Origin: Candidatus Hydrogenedentota bacterium
GTDB taxonomy: Bacteria > Hydrogenedentota > Hydrogenedentia > Hydrogenedentales > JAEUWI01
Length of the DNA stretch: 64,000 nt
Reading direction: 5' to 3'
Assembly: GCA_016182605.1 (NCBI GenBank)
Contig: JACPGE010000098.1
Span: 1-64,000, forward strand
The notes below the pieces were generated by a model. That model made no database searches. It had not been told where the DNA came from and was given only the letters and a program-made list of their open reading frames with translations. Below, one piece after another: positions 52,083 through 60,164 of this stretch; within the stretch, counting starts at the first letter, position 1; each line of letters starts with the position of its first letter. Both the position numbers and the translations under genes were made by a program.

Positions 52083-52898
52083 ATGGGACTCAGGATCAAT
52101 ACGAATATTGCGGCGCTGAACACGAGCCGCACGCTTTCGCGATCCACAACTCAGCTCAATACGAGTCTGGAGCGCCTGAGCAGCGGCCTGCGCATCAACC
52201 GGGCATCGGATGATGCCGCGGGCCTCGCTATTGCCGAGGGTTTCCAGTCCCAGGTTCGCGGCGCCATCGTGGCGCAACGAAATGTGCAGGATGGCGTGAG
52301 TCTGGTTCAAACCGCCGAAGGCGCGCTGAGCGAGACGACCGGCATTCTGCAACGAGTCCGGGAGCTGGCGGTACAAGCGTCCAACGGGACGCAGAGCACC
52401 GCCAACCGGCAGGCGTTAAACACAGAAGTGCAACAACTGCTTCAGCAGATCGATGACATCGCGTTGGACACGGAGTTCAACGGGATCAGTGTGCTGAGCG
52501 CAGCGCAGACCGTGACCCTTCAATCGGGCGCGAATACAAGCCAGACGCTGGTGGTCACGGTGAACGGCGCCAAATCGAACGATCTTGGCGTCAACACCGT
52601 GGTGGTATCCAGCGTGGCCCTGGCCGTATCCGCCCTGAGCACGATCGACCGTGCGATCATCAGCGTAGATAGTTTGCGCAGCACCTTCGGCGCGTTTCAG
52701 AACCGGCTCGAGTTCACCCTGAATACACTTGCGATTCAGCAGGAGAACGCGGCCGCGGCGGAAAGCGTGATTCGTGACGCTGACATCGCCGCGGAGACCA
52801 TCCATTTCACCCGGAATCAGATTCTGGTGGAAGCGGGCACGTCGGTTCTGGCTCAAGCAAATGTTGTGCCCCAATCCGCGTTAACGCTTCTCGGTTAG
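52083..52898 (+). CDS. Flagellin 3
   Basis: 271 residues, D0-D1 only. The start at 52083 follows GGAGGCAAG; a longer in-frame start at 52029 would run through the hairpin. Distinguishing features against copies 2 and 4 are NIAALNTSRTLSRSTTQLN at the start, VVSSVALAVSALSTIDRAI in the centre and EAGTSVLAQANVVPQSALTLLG at the end. It keeps the conserved ERLSSGLRINR and FTRNQIL segments. Subunit variation in a multi-flagellin filament is likely, with position along the filament unknown. Confidence 0.97.
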   Translation: MGLRINTNIAALNTSRTLSRSTTQLNTSLERLSSGLRINRASDDAAGLAIAEGFQSQVRGAIVAQRNVQDGVSLVQTAEGALSETTGILQRVRELAVQASNGTQSTANRQALNTEVQQLLQQIDDIALDTEFNGISVLSAAQTVTLQSGANTSQTLVVTVNGAKSNDLGVNTVVVSSVALAVSALSTIDRAIISVDSLRSTFGAFQNRLEFTLNTLAIQQENAAAAESVIRDADIAAETIHFTRNQILVEAGTSVLAQANVVPQSALTLLG

Positions 52899-52918
52899 AC
52901 AGTCTAAGCCAATGCGCT

Positions 52919-52953
52919 GTGGGTAGGGATGCCCACCGTGAAATCAAGGAGGA
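52919..52953 (+). promoter_or_regulatory. CsrA-type leader hairpin of flagellin 4
   Basis: GTGGG (52919-52923) pairs with CCCAC (52932-52936), loop TAGGGATG. The SD is AAGGAGG (about 52946-52952), 21 nt from loop GGA to SD GGA. Confidence 0.65.
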
Positions 52954-52960
52954 AAGTACT

Positions 52961-53776
52961 ATGGGACTACGCATCAATACAAACGTGGCGTCGCTGAATT
53001 CAGCACGGACGCTTAACCGGTCAACCTTAAGCTTGAATCAATCCCTGGAACGCCTTTCCAGCGGATTGCGGATCAATCGGGCCGCGGATGACGCGGCAGG
53101 TTTGGCCATTGCGGAAGGATTCCGCTCCCAGGTTCGTGGCTCGCAGGTGGCCCAGCGGAACGTGCAGGACGGCGTCAGTCTTGTGCAGACCGCGGAAGGC
53201 GCACTGAGCGAAACCACCAACATCCTGCAACGTGTGCGTGAGCTGGCCGTTCAGTCGTCCAACGGAACGCAAAGTACCGCGAACCGGACGGCGCTGAACA
53301 CGGAAGTGCAACAGTTGCTGCAGCAGATCGATGATATCGCCCTCGACACGGAGTTCAACGGCATTGCGGTGCTAAGCGCCGCACAGACCGTGACGCTTCA
53401 GTCGGGCGCCAATACGAGTCAGACGCTGATCGTATCGGTGTCGGGCGCGAAATCGAGCGATCTTGGCGTCAGCGCGGTCACCGTTTCCTCGGTGGCGGGG
53501 GCAGTCGCGGCGATCAGCACGATCGACCGCGCGCTGCTCAGTGTGAACAGCCTCAGAAGCACCTTTGGTGCGTTCCAGAACCGGCTGGAATTCACGCTGA
53601 ACACGCTGGCGATTCAGGAAGAAAACGCCGCAGCCGCAGAAAGTGCGATTCGTGACGCGGATATTGCCCGCGAAACGATCGAATTTACCCGCAACCAGAT
53701 CCTGGTCAGCGCGGGCACAACCGTATTGGCCCAGTCAAACGTAGTTCCTCAGACGGCGCTGACGCTGCTGAGGTAA
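52961..53776 (+). CDS. Flagellin 4
   Basis: 271 residues, D0-D1 only, nearly identical to flagellin 2 over the middle and C-terminal thirds at both protein and DNA level. Differences cluster in the first 40 residues (SARTLNRSTLSLNQ against AARTLQRSTQALNG) and at the last residues (LTLLR against LQLLG). The ATG at 52961 follows AAGGAGGAAAG. The stop is 21 bp before flaG. Confidence 0.97.
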   Translation: MGLRINTNVASLNSARTLNRSTLSLNQSLERLSSGLRINRAADDAAGLAIAEGFRSQVRGSQVAQRNVQDGVSLVQTAEGALSETTNILQRVRELAVQSSNGTQSTANRTALNTEVQQLLQQIDDIALDTEFNGIAVLSAAQTVTLQSGANTSQTLIVSVSGAKSSDLGVSAVTVSSVAGAVAAISTIDRALLSVNSLRSTFGAFQNRLEFTLNTLAIQEENAAAAESAIRDADIARETIEFTRNQILVSAGTTVLAQSNVVPQTALTLLR

Positions 53777-53797
53777 TAGCGTGATGGGAGTTGGAGC

Positions 53798-54148
53798 ATG
53801 GAAATCAACAGGCTTCCGCTGCGGGGGCTCGCGGCCCTGCCCCAGAGAAGCGTTGTAAGCCCCTTTGCTCCCCGCTCCGTTGAACCTACACGGCCGGCGC
53901 AGTTGACCGGCCATGCAACTCAATTGAGTGAGGAACAGACGAAGGACACCGCGAGGTCCGGGATCGGCTCTGCCACATCGGCAATCAGCGGCACCCGCCT
54001 TCGGGTGGATGAGCGCACGAAGCGGATTGTGGCACAGTTTGTGGACGAGAGTAACAACGTGGTGCGGCAGTTGCCGCCCGAAGAACTGCTGAGAATATCG
54101 GCACAATTCGAGCGGCTGCAAGGTCTGCTCTTCGATGAGAAGGGCTAA
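53798..54148 (+). CDS. flaG: FlaG-family flagellar protein
   Basis: 116 residues. The C-terminal half (TRLRVDERTKRIVAQFVDESNNVVRQLPPEELLRISAQ) matches the FlaG core, in which the VVRQLPPEE motif is invariant. The N-terminal half is a Pro/Ser/Thr-rich, probably disordered linker. FlaG affects filament length or assembly in several bacteria and is commonly encoded just after flagellin, as here. It is the last gene of the operon, followed by a strong terminator 12 bp beyond its stop. Confidence 0.88.
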   Translation: MEINRLPLRGLAALPQRSVVSPFAPRSVEPTRPAQLTGHATQLSEEQTKDTARSGIGSATSAISGTRLRVDERTKRIVAQFVDESNNVVRQLPPEELLRISAQFERLQGLLFDEKG

Positions 54149-54160
54149 GCGCGCCACTGA

Positions 54161-54193
54161 AACGCCCCGGGACTACGGCCCCGGGGCGTTTTT
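54161..54193 (+). terminator. Intrinsic terminator of the flagellin operon
   Basis: AACGCCCCGG (54161-54170) pairs with CCGGGGCGTT (54181-54190), then a run of T. It is the only T-tailed hairpin in the 4.7 kb from the sigma-28 promoter to here. Confidence 0.9.
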
Positions 54194-54289
54194 CTCTCTT
54201 CCAGCGGCGGGGCGCTCCCGCGCATGAACCATGCCCCCGGGTGTGGTAGAGTAAGGGCAACTGTGGCAGCGGCCAAGGAGGACCCGTTT

Positions 54290-55018
54290 ATGGACACCAT
54301 TCGGATTTCCGGGGTGCAGATGCTCGTGGGGCCGTCCAAGAAAGAGAACCTTGACCGGATTCTCGCCCACATCGCGAACCGCGATTGTGACTATATGCTG
54401 TTTCCGGAAATGAGTCTGACCGGGTATAACGGCGGATTCAGCGCCGCGCGCACCCAAGAGGCGTGGAAACAGATTGCCGCGGCGTGCCGGCACGCCTATG
54501 TGACTGCGATCATCGGCACGGGCGTGAAGAATGACGGCCACACCCATATACAATCCCGCATCTACACCGGGGCGGGAGAGTTGCTCGGCACCCAGGAAAA
54601 ACTGGTTCCCACGGAGCCGGACCGCAAGTGGTGCATGCCGGGCGAAGAGTTGCGGGTCTTCGAACAGAACGGGATGCATTTCGGCTGCCTCATCTGCAAT
54701 GACCTGTGGGTCTCTCCCGGCTGCGGGCCCTACCCCGATCCCCGGTTGAGCTGGCAGTTGGGGCAGCGCGGGGCACAGATTATCTTCCACAGTGCCCATT
54801 CCGGCACAGACCGCCGCTACGCGGCCTACCACGATAGCAACCTGCGACTCCGCGCATGGGAAAGCAAGCTCTATATCGCGACCGTCAACGCGGCTTCGGC
54901 AAATGGGCCGCTAAATGCCGCCAGCGGGGTGGTGGGTCCAGACGGCGAATGGCGGGTGCAGTGCCCGTTGGAAGGCGAGCACGTCTACTCCTATGATCTG
55001 GAAATAGAAACCGCGTAG
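54290..55018 (+). CDS. Carbon-nitrogen hydrolase (nitrilase superfamily)
   Basis: 242 residues from the ATG at 54290 after AAGGAGG; the open frame 66 bases longer has no SD. The Glu-Lys-Cys triad is visible: Glu40 in MLFPEMSLTG, Lys104 in TQEKLVP and Cys136 in GCLICNDLW. It is cytoplasmic, as no signal is seen. Members hydrolyse amides such as N-carbamoyl compounds or omega-amides; the specific substrate is not apparent. The flagellin terminator is 97 bp upstream, so it is an independent unit, possibly leading the metallohydrolase and sulfotransferase genes. Confidence 0.85.
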   Translation: MDTIRISGVQMLVGPSKKENLDRILAHIANRDCDYMLFPEMSLTGYNGGFSAARTQEAWKQIAAACRHAYVTAIIGTGVKNDGHTHIQSRIYTGAGELLGTQEKLVPTEPDRKWCMPGEELRVFEQNGMHFGCLICNDLWVSPGCGPYPDPRLSWQLGQRGAQIIFHSAHSGTDRRYAAYHDSNLRLRAWESKLYIATVNAASANGPLNAASGVVGPDGEWRVQCPLEGEHVYSYDLEIETA

Positions 55019-55125
55019 GCAAACCCGGCATTTCCGCTTCTGCGTCGTGTACACTACAAGCCTCGCCCAAGGCAGGCGCCTTGGCGCGCCGCTGGCTGAA
55101 ACCGAATCGAAGGACACCGAATATC

Positions 55126-56391
55126 ATGACTATCCGTGCGATCGCGATACTAATGCCCATGCTGTTTCTCCTTGCACATCCAGGCGCCTTTGCAGACTGG
55201 TACAAAGGCGCCACCCATGTGCACAGCCTGTGGTCCGACGGCGACGCGGCGCCGGAAACGATCGCGGCGTGGTATCTCGATCGCGGCTGGGATTTCGTAT
55301 GCTTCTCGGAGCACAACGTCATCCAAACCGATCCGGAGCGCTTTGTTGCCATCAACGAAAAGTCCAAAATGCGCCCCGAGCACCTGGCAGAGATCAAGGC
55401 CCGCTTTGGCGATGCCTGGCCGGTCTTGCGCGAAGAGAACGGCCAGACCAGCATGCGTTTGCGCACACACGAAGAGCTGAAGGGCCTGCTGGAGAAGCCG
55501 GGTGAATTTTTGTTGATCCCGGCGGAAGAGATGACAACCATAGGCTCTTCGCCCCATGTGAACGCGATCAATGTCGTGGAGCCCGTCCGGGGCCTGCCCA
55601 TGCACCCCAACCGCACCAAGAGCATCCAGACGTACATTGATGTGGTGGAGGCGCAGCGCGCCCAATTTGGCAAGCCCATGTTTGCGCATGTGAATCACGT
55701 GAATTTCAGCGACCGCATCACCACCGAAGAGTTGCTGGGCGTCCGCGGACTGCGCTTCTTCGAGGTCTATAACGGCCATCCCGCCGTTCATTCGTGGGGC
55801 ATCCCCGGCGAACAGATACCCCCTTGCGATCGGCATTGGGATGTGGTGCTGGCCCAGCACCTTCAGGCCGATCCAGCCGACATGCTCTATGGCGTCGCCA
55901 CAGACGACAGCCACAATTACTTCAAATGGGCCGTGGGCGAATCGAATCCCGGACGGGGCTGGGTGACGGTGCGCGCATCGAAACTGGAACCCGACGCGAT
56001 TACGCAGGCCATGTTGGACGGCGACTTCTATGCGAGCACCGGGGTGACCCTGAGCGACATCTCATTCGATGGAAAGACGGTACAAATAAAGATCGAGGGC
56101 GCACCCGGAGTGACGTATCGCACCGAGTATATTGGCACCCGAAAAGGCTATGACGCCACTGGAAAGCCGGCGCTCGATGCAAAAGGCGCGGTGATTCCGC
56201 GCAGCTCCAAACTGTATTCGGAGAGTATCGGCGCAGTGCTTGCCCACTCAACGGACTTGAACTCCTCCTACACGATGACGGGAGACGAGATTTATGTGCG
56301 CGCGCGCATTGCCTCGGACAAGAAGCAGGAGAATCCCCACCAGGACGGGGACTGCGAGATGGCCTGGACGCAGCCCGTGGCGCCGAAGTAA
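55126..56391 (+). CDS. Secreted PHP-domain metallohydrolase (CehA/McbA-like)
   Basis: 421 residues from the ATG at 55126, where a signal peptide begins (TIRAIAILMPMLFLLAHPGAFA). The PHP-type metal site THVHSLWSDGD (His31, His33, Asp38) follows directly, with EHN about 25 residues on and HVNHVNF and DDSHNYFKW later as further ligands. CehA-like enzymes are exported di- or trinuclear metal phosphoesterases or esterases. The C-terminal 100 residues look like a beta-sandwich (SDISFDGKTVQIKI). Natural substrate unknown. Start spacing to AAGGA is long, so translation may be weak. Confidence 0.82.
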   Translation: MTIRAIAILMPMLFLLAHPGAFADWYKGATHVHSLWSDGDAAPETIAAWYLDRGWDFVCFSEHNVIQTDPERFVAINEKSKMRPEHLAEIKARFGDAWPVLREENGQTSMRLRTHEELKGLLEKPGEFLLIPAEEMTTIGSSPHVNAINVVEPVRGLPMHPNRTKSIQTYIDVVEAQRAQFGKPMFAHVNHVNFSDRITTEELLGVRGLRFFEVYNGHPAVHSWGIPGEQIPPCDRHWDVVLAQHLQADPADMLYGVATDDSHNYFKWAVGESNPGRGWVTVRASKLEPDAITQAMLDGDFYASTGVTLSDISFDGKTVQIKIEGAPGVTYRTEYIGTRKGYDATGKPALDAKGAVIPRSSKLYSESIGAVLAHSTDLNSSYTMTGDEIYVRARIASDKKQENPHQDGDCEMAWTQPVAPK

Positions 56392-56412
56392 CAAGGCAAC
56401 AACGGCACGGTC

Positions 56413-57450
56413 ATGAATGGAAGCGAGGAATCCCCCGTCGTGAGTGTTTCCATGGTATTTGTCATTGGCGCGCCCCGGAGCGGCACCACCATGCTGGAGC
56501 GCATGCTCTCCAGCCATTCCCAGATCCAAGGGGGGCCGGAGCCCCACCTCCTCACGCCGCTCGCCCATCTCGGGCCCTGGGCCACGGTCGACAAGGCGCC
56601 CTACGATCATGTGCTCGCCGCGGAGTCGCAGAAGGCCTTCATAGCAGAACTGCCCGGGAAAGAATCGGATTATTGGCGCGCCTGCCGCGCCTACTGCGAC
56701 GTGCTCTATGGCGGCTACATGCAAGGCAGAGACAAGAAGATTTGCCTCGACAAGACGCCTGCGTACGGGCTCATTCTCCCCTTCATGATGAAGGTCTTTC
56801 CGGACGCGAAGTATGTGGTGATCACGCGCCATCCCCTGGCCATGTTCTCGTCCTTTGCAAACTCCTTTTTTGACGGCCGCTACGATGTGGCTCACACCTA
56901 CAACCCCATCATCAATCGCTATGTGCCCGCACTCGCGGCGTTCCTGCGCCAATCCGCGGTGCCTTTCATACATGTGCGCTACGAGGATCTCGTGAAGGAA
57001 CCAGAGCAGGGGTTTGCGCAAATCTGCGCCCATATTGGCGTCGGCTATGAGCCCGAAGCCATTAATTATGGCGCAAATGAAGACGAAGCGCGGCGCAGTG
57101 GACTTGGGGATCCGCTGGGCGTGCAGCAACACGGCCGCCCCACCACGGCGTCGGTGAAAAAATGGGTGCAAGAACTCAAACACGATCAGGAGAAGCGGGC
57201 GCTCATGGAACGGGTAATCGCGCAACTTGACCCGGCGGACCTCGCCACCCTGGGTTACCCCCTGGAAACGCTCTGGAAGCCGCTGGCAGAAGCGGGCGAC
57301 GTGGCCCCGCCCACGGCGCCCGGCTTTAACCGGTACCGGTTGCAGCGCAAAGTCATCGTGGAGCTTCGCGCGCAGGCACAGAAGGGCGGCGCATTTCGCA
57401 AAGCCCTGGAAAAGGTGCGGCTTACCGCGGACGTGTTGTTGCGCGAATAG
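56413..57450 (+). CDS. Sulfotransferase
   Basis: 345 residues. The PAPS-binding 5'-phosphosulfate loop FVIGAPRSGTTMLERML is at about 16-32 and the 3'-phosphate site VVITRHPLAMFSSF near 135-148. It transfers sulfate from PAPS to a hydroxyl or amine of an unknown acceptor, such as a polysaccharide, lipid or small molecule. It is cytoplasmic by lack of signal. It starts 22 bp after the metallohydrolase and is probably co-transcribed with it. The C-terminal 60 residues (LQRKVIVELRAQAQKGG) are basic and may contact membrane or substrate. Confidence 0.88.
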   Translation: MNGSEESPVVSVSMVFVIGAPRSGTTMLERMLSSHSQIQGGPEPHLLTPLAHLGPWATVDKAPYDHVLAAESQKAFIAELPGKESDYWRACRAYCDVLYGGYMQGRDKKICLDKTPAYGLILPFMMKVFPDAKYVVITRHPLAMFSSFANSFFDGRYDVAHTYNPIINRYVPALAAFLRQSAVPFIHVRYEDLVKEPEQGFAQICAHIGVGYEPEAINYGANEDEARRSGLGDPLGVQQHGRPTTASVKKWVQELKHDQEKRALMERVIAQLDPADLATLGYPLETLWKPLAEAGDVAPPTAPGFNRYRLQRKVIVELRAQAQKGGAFRKALEKVRLTADVLLRE

Positions 57451-57456
57451 CGGCGC

Positions 57457-58437
57457 CTACCAGCGCACCATGGCCGAGGCCCAGGTGAGCCCCGCACCAA
57501 AGGCCGCCATCAACACAATATCGTTGTCGACGATGCGCCCTTCCTTCCTCGCCTGGTCGAGCGCGATAGGGATGGAGGCGGCGCTCGTGTTCGCCACCCG
57601 GTCCAGATTGAGGTAGATCTTCTCATCGGGAATACCCAGCCGGGAGGTGGCGGAATCGATGATGCGCTTGTTTGCCTGGTGCGGCACAAAGAGCTTGATG
57701 TTCTCCGAAGTCAATTGCGTCTGCTGCAGCGCCCGTTCCGTGGCTTCCCCAAAAGCCTTGACCGCGCGCTTGTAGAGCGCTTGACCGTCCATCATGATGC
57801 CGCGTTCCACGTCGTTGATATTGTCCGGCGTGATCGCCTCGCGGGAACCGCCCGAAGGTATGTGCAGCATTTGGTAGGCGCTCCCGTCCGCCGAGGCAAA
57901 GGTGCTCAACACGCCATGCTCGCCCTCTTCACCGCGCAGCACGACCGCGCCGGCGCCATCCCCAAAGAGCACCGCCGTATCCCGCTTCCGCCAGTCCAGC
58001 CGCACCGTGAGCTTTTCCGCGGCCACCAGCAAGATGGTCTTGTAGGCGCCCGATCGTATGAGTGCGTCGGCGAGTTGCACCCCATAAAGAAAGCCGGAAC
58101 ACGCGGCGTTGATGTCCAGTGCCGCTGCCCGCTTCGCGCCCAGTTTCTGCTGAATCATGCATGCCGTGGCCGGCATGAAATAGTCGGGCGTCAGCGTCGC
58201 GCACATCACGTACTCGATCTCTTCCGGCGCGATTCCCGCGTCTGAGATGGCATTGCGCGCGGCTTCCAGACCCAGATCGGAAGTGGCCTCGTCCTCCGCG
58301 GCGACATGCCGCTGATGAATACCGGTGCGCTGCCGGATCCACTCGTCCGACGTGTCCATGATCTTCTCCAGATCGAAATTCGTAAGAACCGTCTTGGGCA
58401 GATAGTGGCCCGTGCCAATGAAGCGCGTATGCAGCAT
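57457..58437 (-). CDS. fabH: Beta-ketoacyl-ACP synthase III
   Basis: 326 residues from the ATG at 58437, where homology begins (LHTRFIGTGHYLPKTVLTN). It condenses acetyl-CoA with malonyl-ACP to start fatty acid synthesis. The catalytic Cys-His-Asn triad is present: Cys in INAACSGFLYG (about 113), His in FVPHQANKRI and Asn in VANTSAASIP. The GAGAVVL loop and final GAGLTWASAMVRW are typical. It stands apart from other fab genes and converges with the sulfotransferase (6 bp between stops). A specialised starter-unit role cannot be excluded. Confidence 0.94.
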   Translation of the reverse strand: MLHTRFIGTGHYLPKTVLTNFDLEKIMDTSDEWIRQRTGIHQRHVAAEDEATSDLGLEAARNAISDAGIAPEEIEYVMCATLTPDYFMPATACMIQQKLGAKRAAALDINAACSGFLYGVQLADALIRSGAYKTILLVAAEKLTVRLDWRKRDTAVLFGDGAGAVVLRGEEGEHGVLSTFASADGSAYQMLHIPSGGSREAITPDNINDVERGIMMDGQALYKRAVKAFGEATERALQQTQLTSENIKLFVPHQANKRIIDSATSRLGIPDEKIYLNLDRVANTSAASIPIALDQARKEGRIVDNDIVLMAAFGAGLTWASAMVRW

Positions 58438-58660
58438 GGTACAACACCTTTTTTGATCCGAATCCAAAGCAACGAAATCGGGCTATAGTCTCAAACGCAC
58501 GGAAGCTAACGCAATTAGTCTATGTTTGCGCAGTTGCGATGCGCCGGCTTTGCCCCCGCCCTGTCTTGGCTGCGCAGGCTACAGACGCTACCCGATGCGC
58601 CCGGTTGCTTTCGCCCGCGGCGGCGGGTAGGATGGGCCAAGCTTCTGGAGGGCTGAATTC

Positions 58661-60052
58661 ATGGGCCGGGTTCTCGAAATCCCCTTTGGCGAGTCGAGCG
58701 TGACGGCAACCTTGCCGGACGATACTTTCATCGTTCCATTTAGCAGCGGGCGGCGCCCCGATCCGATCCCGGATCTTGGGGGCGCGGTGGCAGCGGCACT
58801 CGACCATCCACTGGACGCAGAACGCATCGAGGCGCGGGTAAAGCGGGGCTCCACGGTAACGATAGCTTTCGACGATCCCACCGTGCCTTCATTTGGCGCA
58901 TTGCGAACCCTGGCTATCGAATCCATCCTGGCGCGCCTGAATCAGGCGGGAGTGCGCGATGAAGACATTACCTGCGTCTGCGCCAACGCCTTGCATCGCA
59001 AGTTCCGTCTGGAGGAGTTGGGGATTATCCTGGGGTACGGGCTGGTGGAGCGGCTGGGCACGCGGCTGCGGTGCCACGACGCAGAGGATCGGAAGGAAAT
59101 AGCCTATCTCGGAGAGACCACTCATGGCGAGCCGGTGGAACTAAGCACCCTGGTGACCGGGAGCGATTTGACGATCTACGTGAACAGCGCGAGTTACCGG
59201 GGCTTCGCCGGAGGCTGGAAATCGGTATGCGTGGGGCTTTCCACATTTCGCACGATTCGCTGCCACCACACCCCCGATGGCATGTCCATGTCGGTTCATG
59301 ACAACCCCATGCACACCATGTTGAATCGCATGGGCGAGGTCGTAGACAGCACGCTGGGCGATCGCATCTTCAAAGTGGATGCGATCGAGGCAGGACCCTT
59401 CGAAACCGCGCACGTGTACGCGGGCAACACTTGGTCCACGCGCAAGGCCATACTCGGTCATCTTGAGGAGTATTACCCGCCGCGCCGCGAGATGAGCGAG
59501 GCGCGTTTCGATACGATCGTCTACGGCGTGCCCGATTGGAGTCCATACGCGATTTTTTCGCACACCAACCCCATCTTGACCCTCCTCTCCTCGGGGCTGG
59601 GCTACCTGGGCGGCACCATCCAGGCCTTGGGCAAACCGGGGTGTACCGTAATCATGGCCACACCGTGTCCCTTGCGGTGGAATCGTGTGCACCACCCCTC
59701 CTACGAACATGTATGGAAACAGGTGCTTGCACAGACCCAAGACCCCTATGAGATCGAACGGGTGTTTACGGATTACTATGCGACCCACGAGGAACTCATC
59801 CAACTGTACCGGCATCATTTCGCCTTTCATCCCGTACATGGCGTGTTCGGCACGCACCCGTTGAAACGGCTCAAGCATTGCGGCCGGGTCATCGTCGCCG
59901 GGGTGGGTCATCCCGCCACGGCGGAGCACTTGGGCTTCGAAGCCGCATCGACCGTGGAAGAAGCCTTGGCCATGGCGGGGGCACTTCCAGGATCGGGACT
60001 GCAGGTGGCCTATGCGCAGCATCCTGCGGCGCCCACGAAGATCGCCCTGTAA
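58661..60052 (+). CDS. LarA-like nickel-pincer racemase family protein, one catalytic His replaced
   Basis: 463 residues. LarA racemises lactate with a nickel-pincer nucleotide covalently bound to a lysine. By motif spacing, Lys187 in GGWKSV corresponds to L. plantarum LarA Lys184. His112 (NALHRKF) corresponds to His108, and His203 (RCHH) to the nickel ligand His200. The second acid/base histidine, His174, falls at Ala177 (NSASYRGFAGG), so the site is asymmetric. That suggests another substrate (malate-, hydroxyacid- or sugar-type LarA homologues are known) or epimerisation with one base. No larB, larC or larE is nearby. The ATG is 31 bp after a purine-rich stretch but has GGAGG close by. Confidence 0.78.
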   Translation: MGRVLEIPFGESSVTATLPDDTFIVPFSSGRRPDPIPDLGGAVAAALDHPLDAERIEARVKRGSTVTIAFDDPTVPSFGALRTLAIESILARLNQAGVRDEDITCVCANALHRKFRLEELGIILGYGLVERLGTRLRCHDAEDRKEIAYLGETTHGEPVELSTLVTGSDLTIYVNSASYRGFAGGWKSVCVGLSTFRTIRCHHTPDGMSMSVHDNPMHTMLNRMGEVVDSTLGDRIFKVDAIEAGPFETAHVYAGNTWSTRKAILGHLEEYYPPRREMSEARFDTIVYGVPDWSPYAIFSHTNPILTLLSSGLGYLGGTIQALGKPGCTVIMATPCPLRWNRVHHPSYEHVWKQVLAQTQDPYEIERVFTDYYATHEELIQLYRHHFAFHPVHGVFGTHPLKRLKHCGRVIVAGVGHPATAEHLGFEAASTVEEALAMAGALPGSGLQVAYAQHPAAPTKIAL

Positions 60053-60164
60053 CCCGCGCTCCTGTGCGGGCTTCGGAATTGGGTGCAACCTTTAGTATAC
60101 TTCGTGGGATTAAGAAGGATACCCAGGACGAGGGGCTCCGTGTGTCCAGTCAGAGGAGTCGAAG

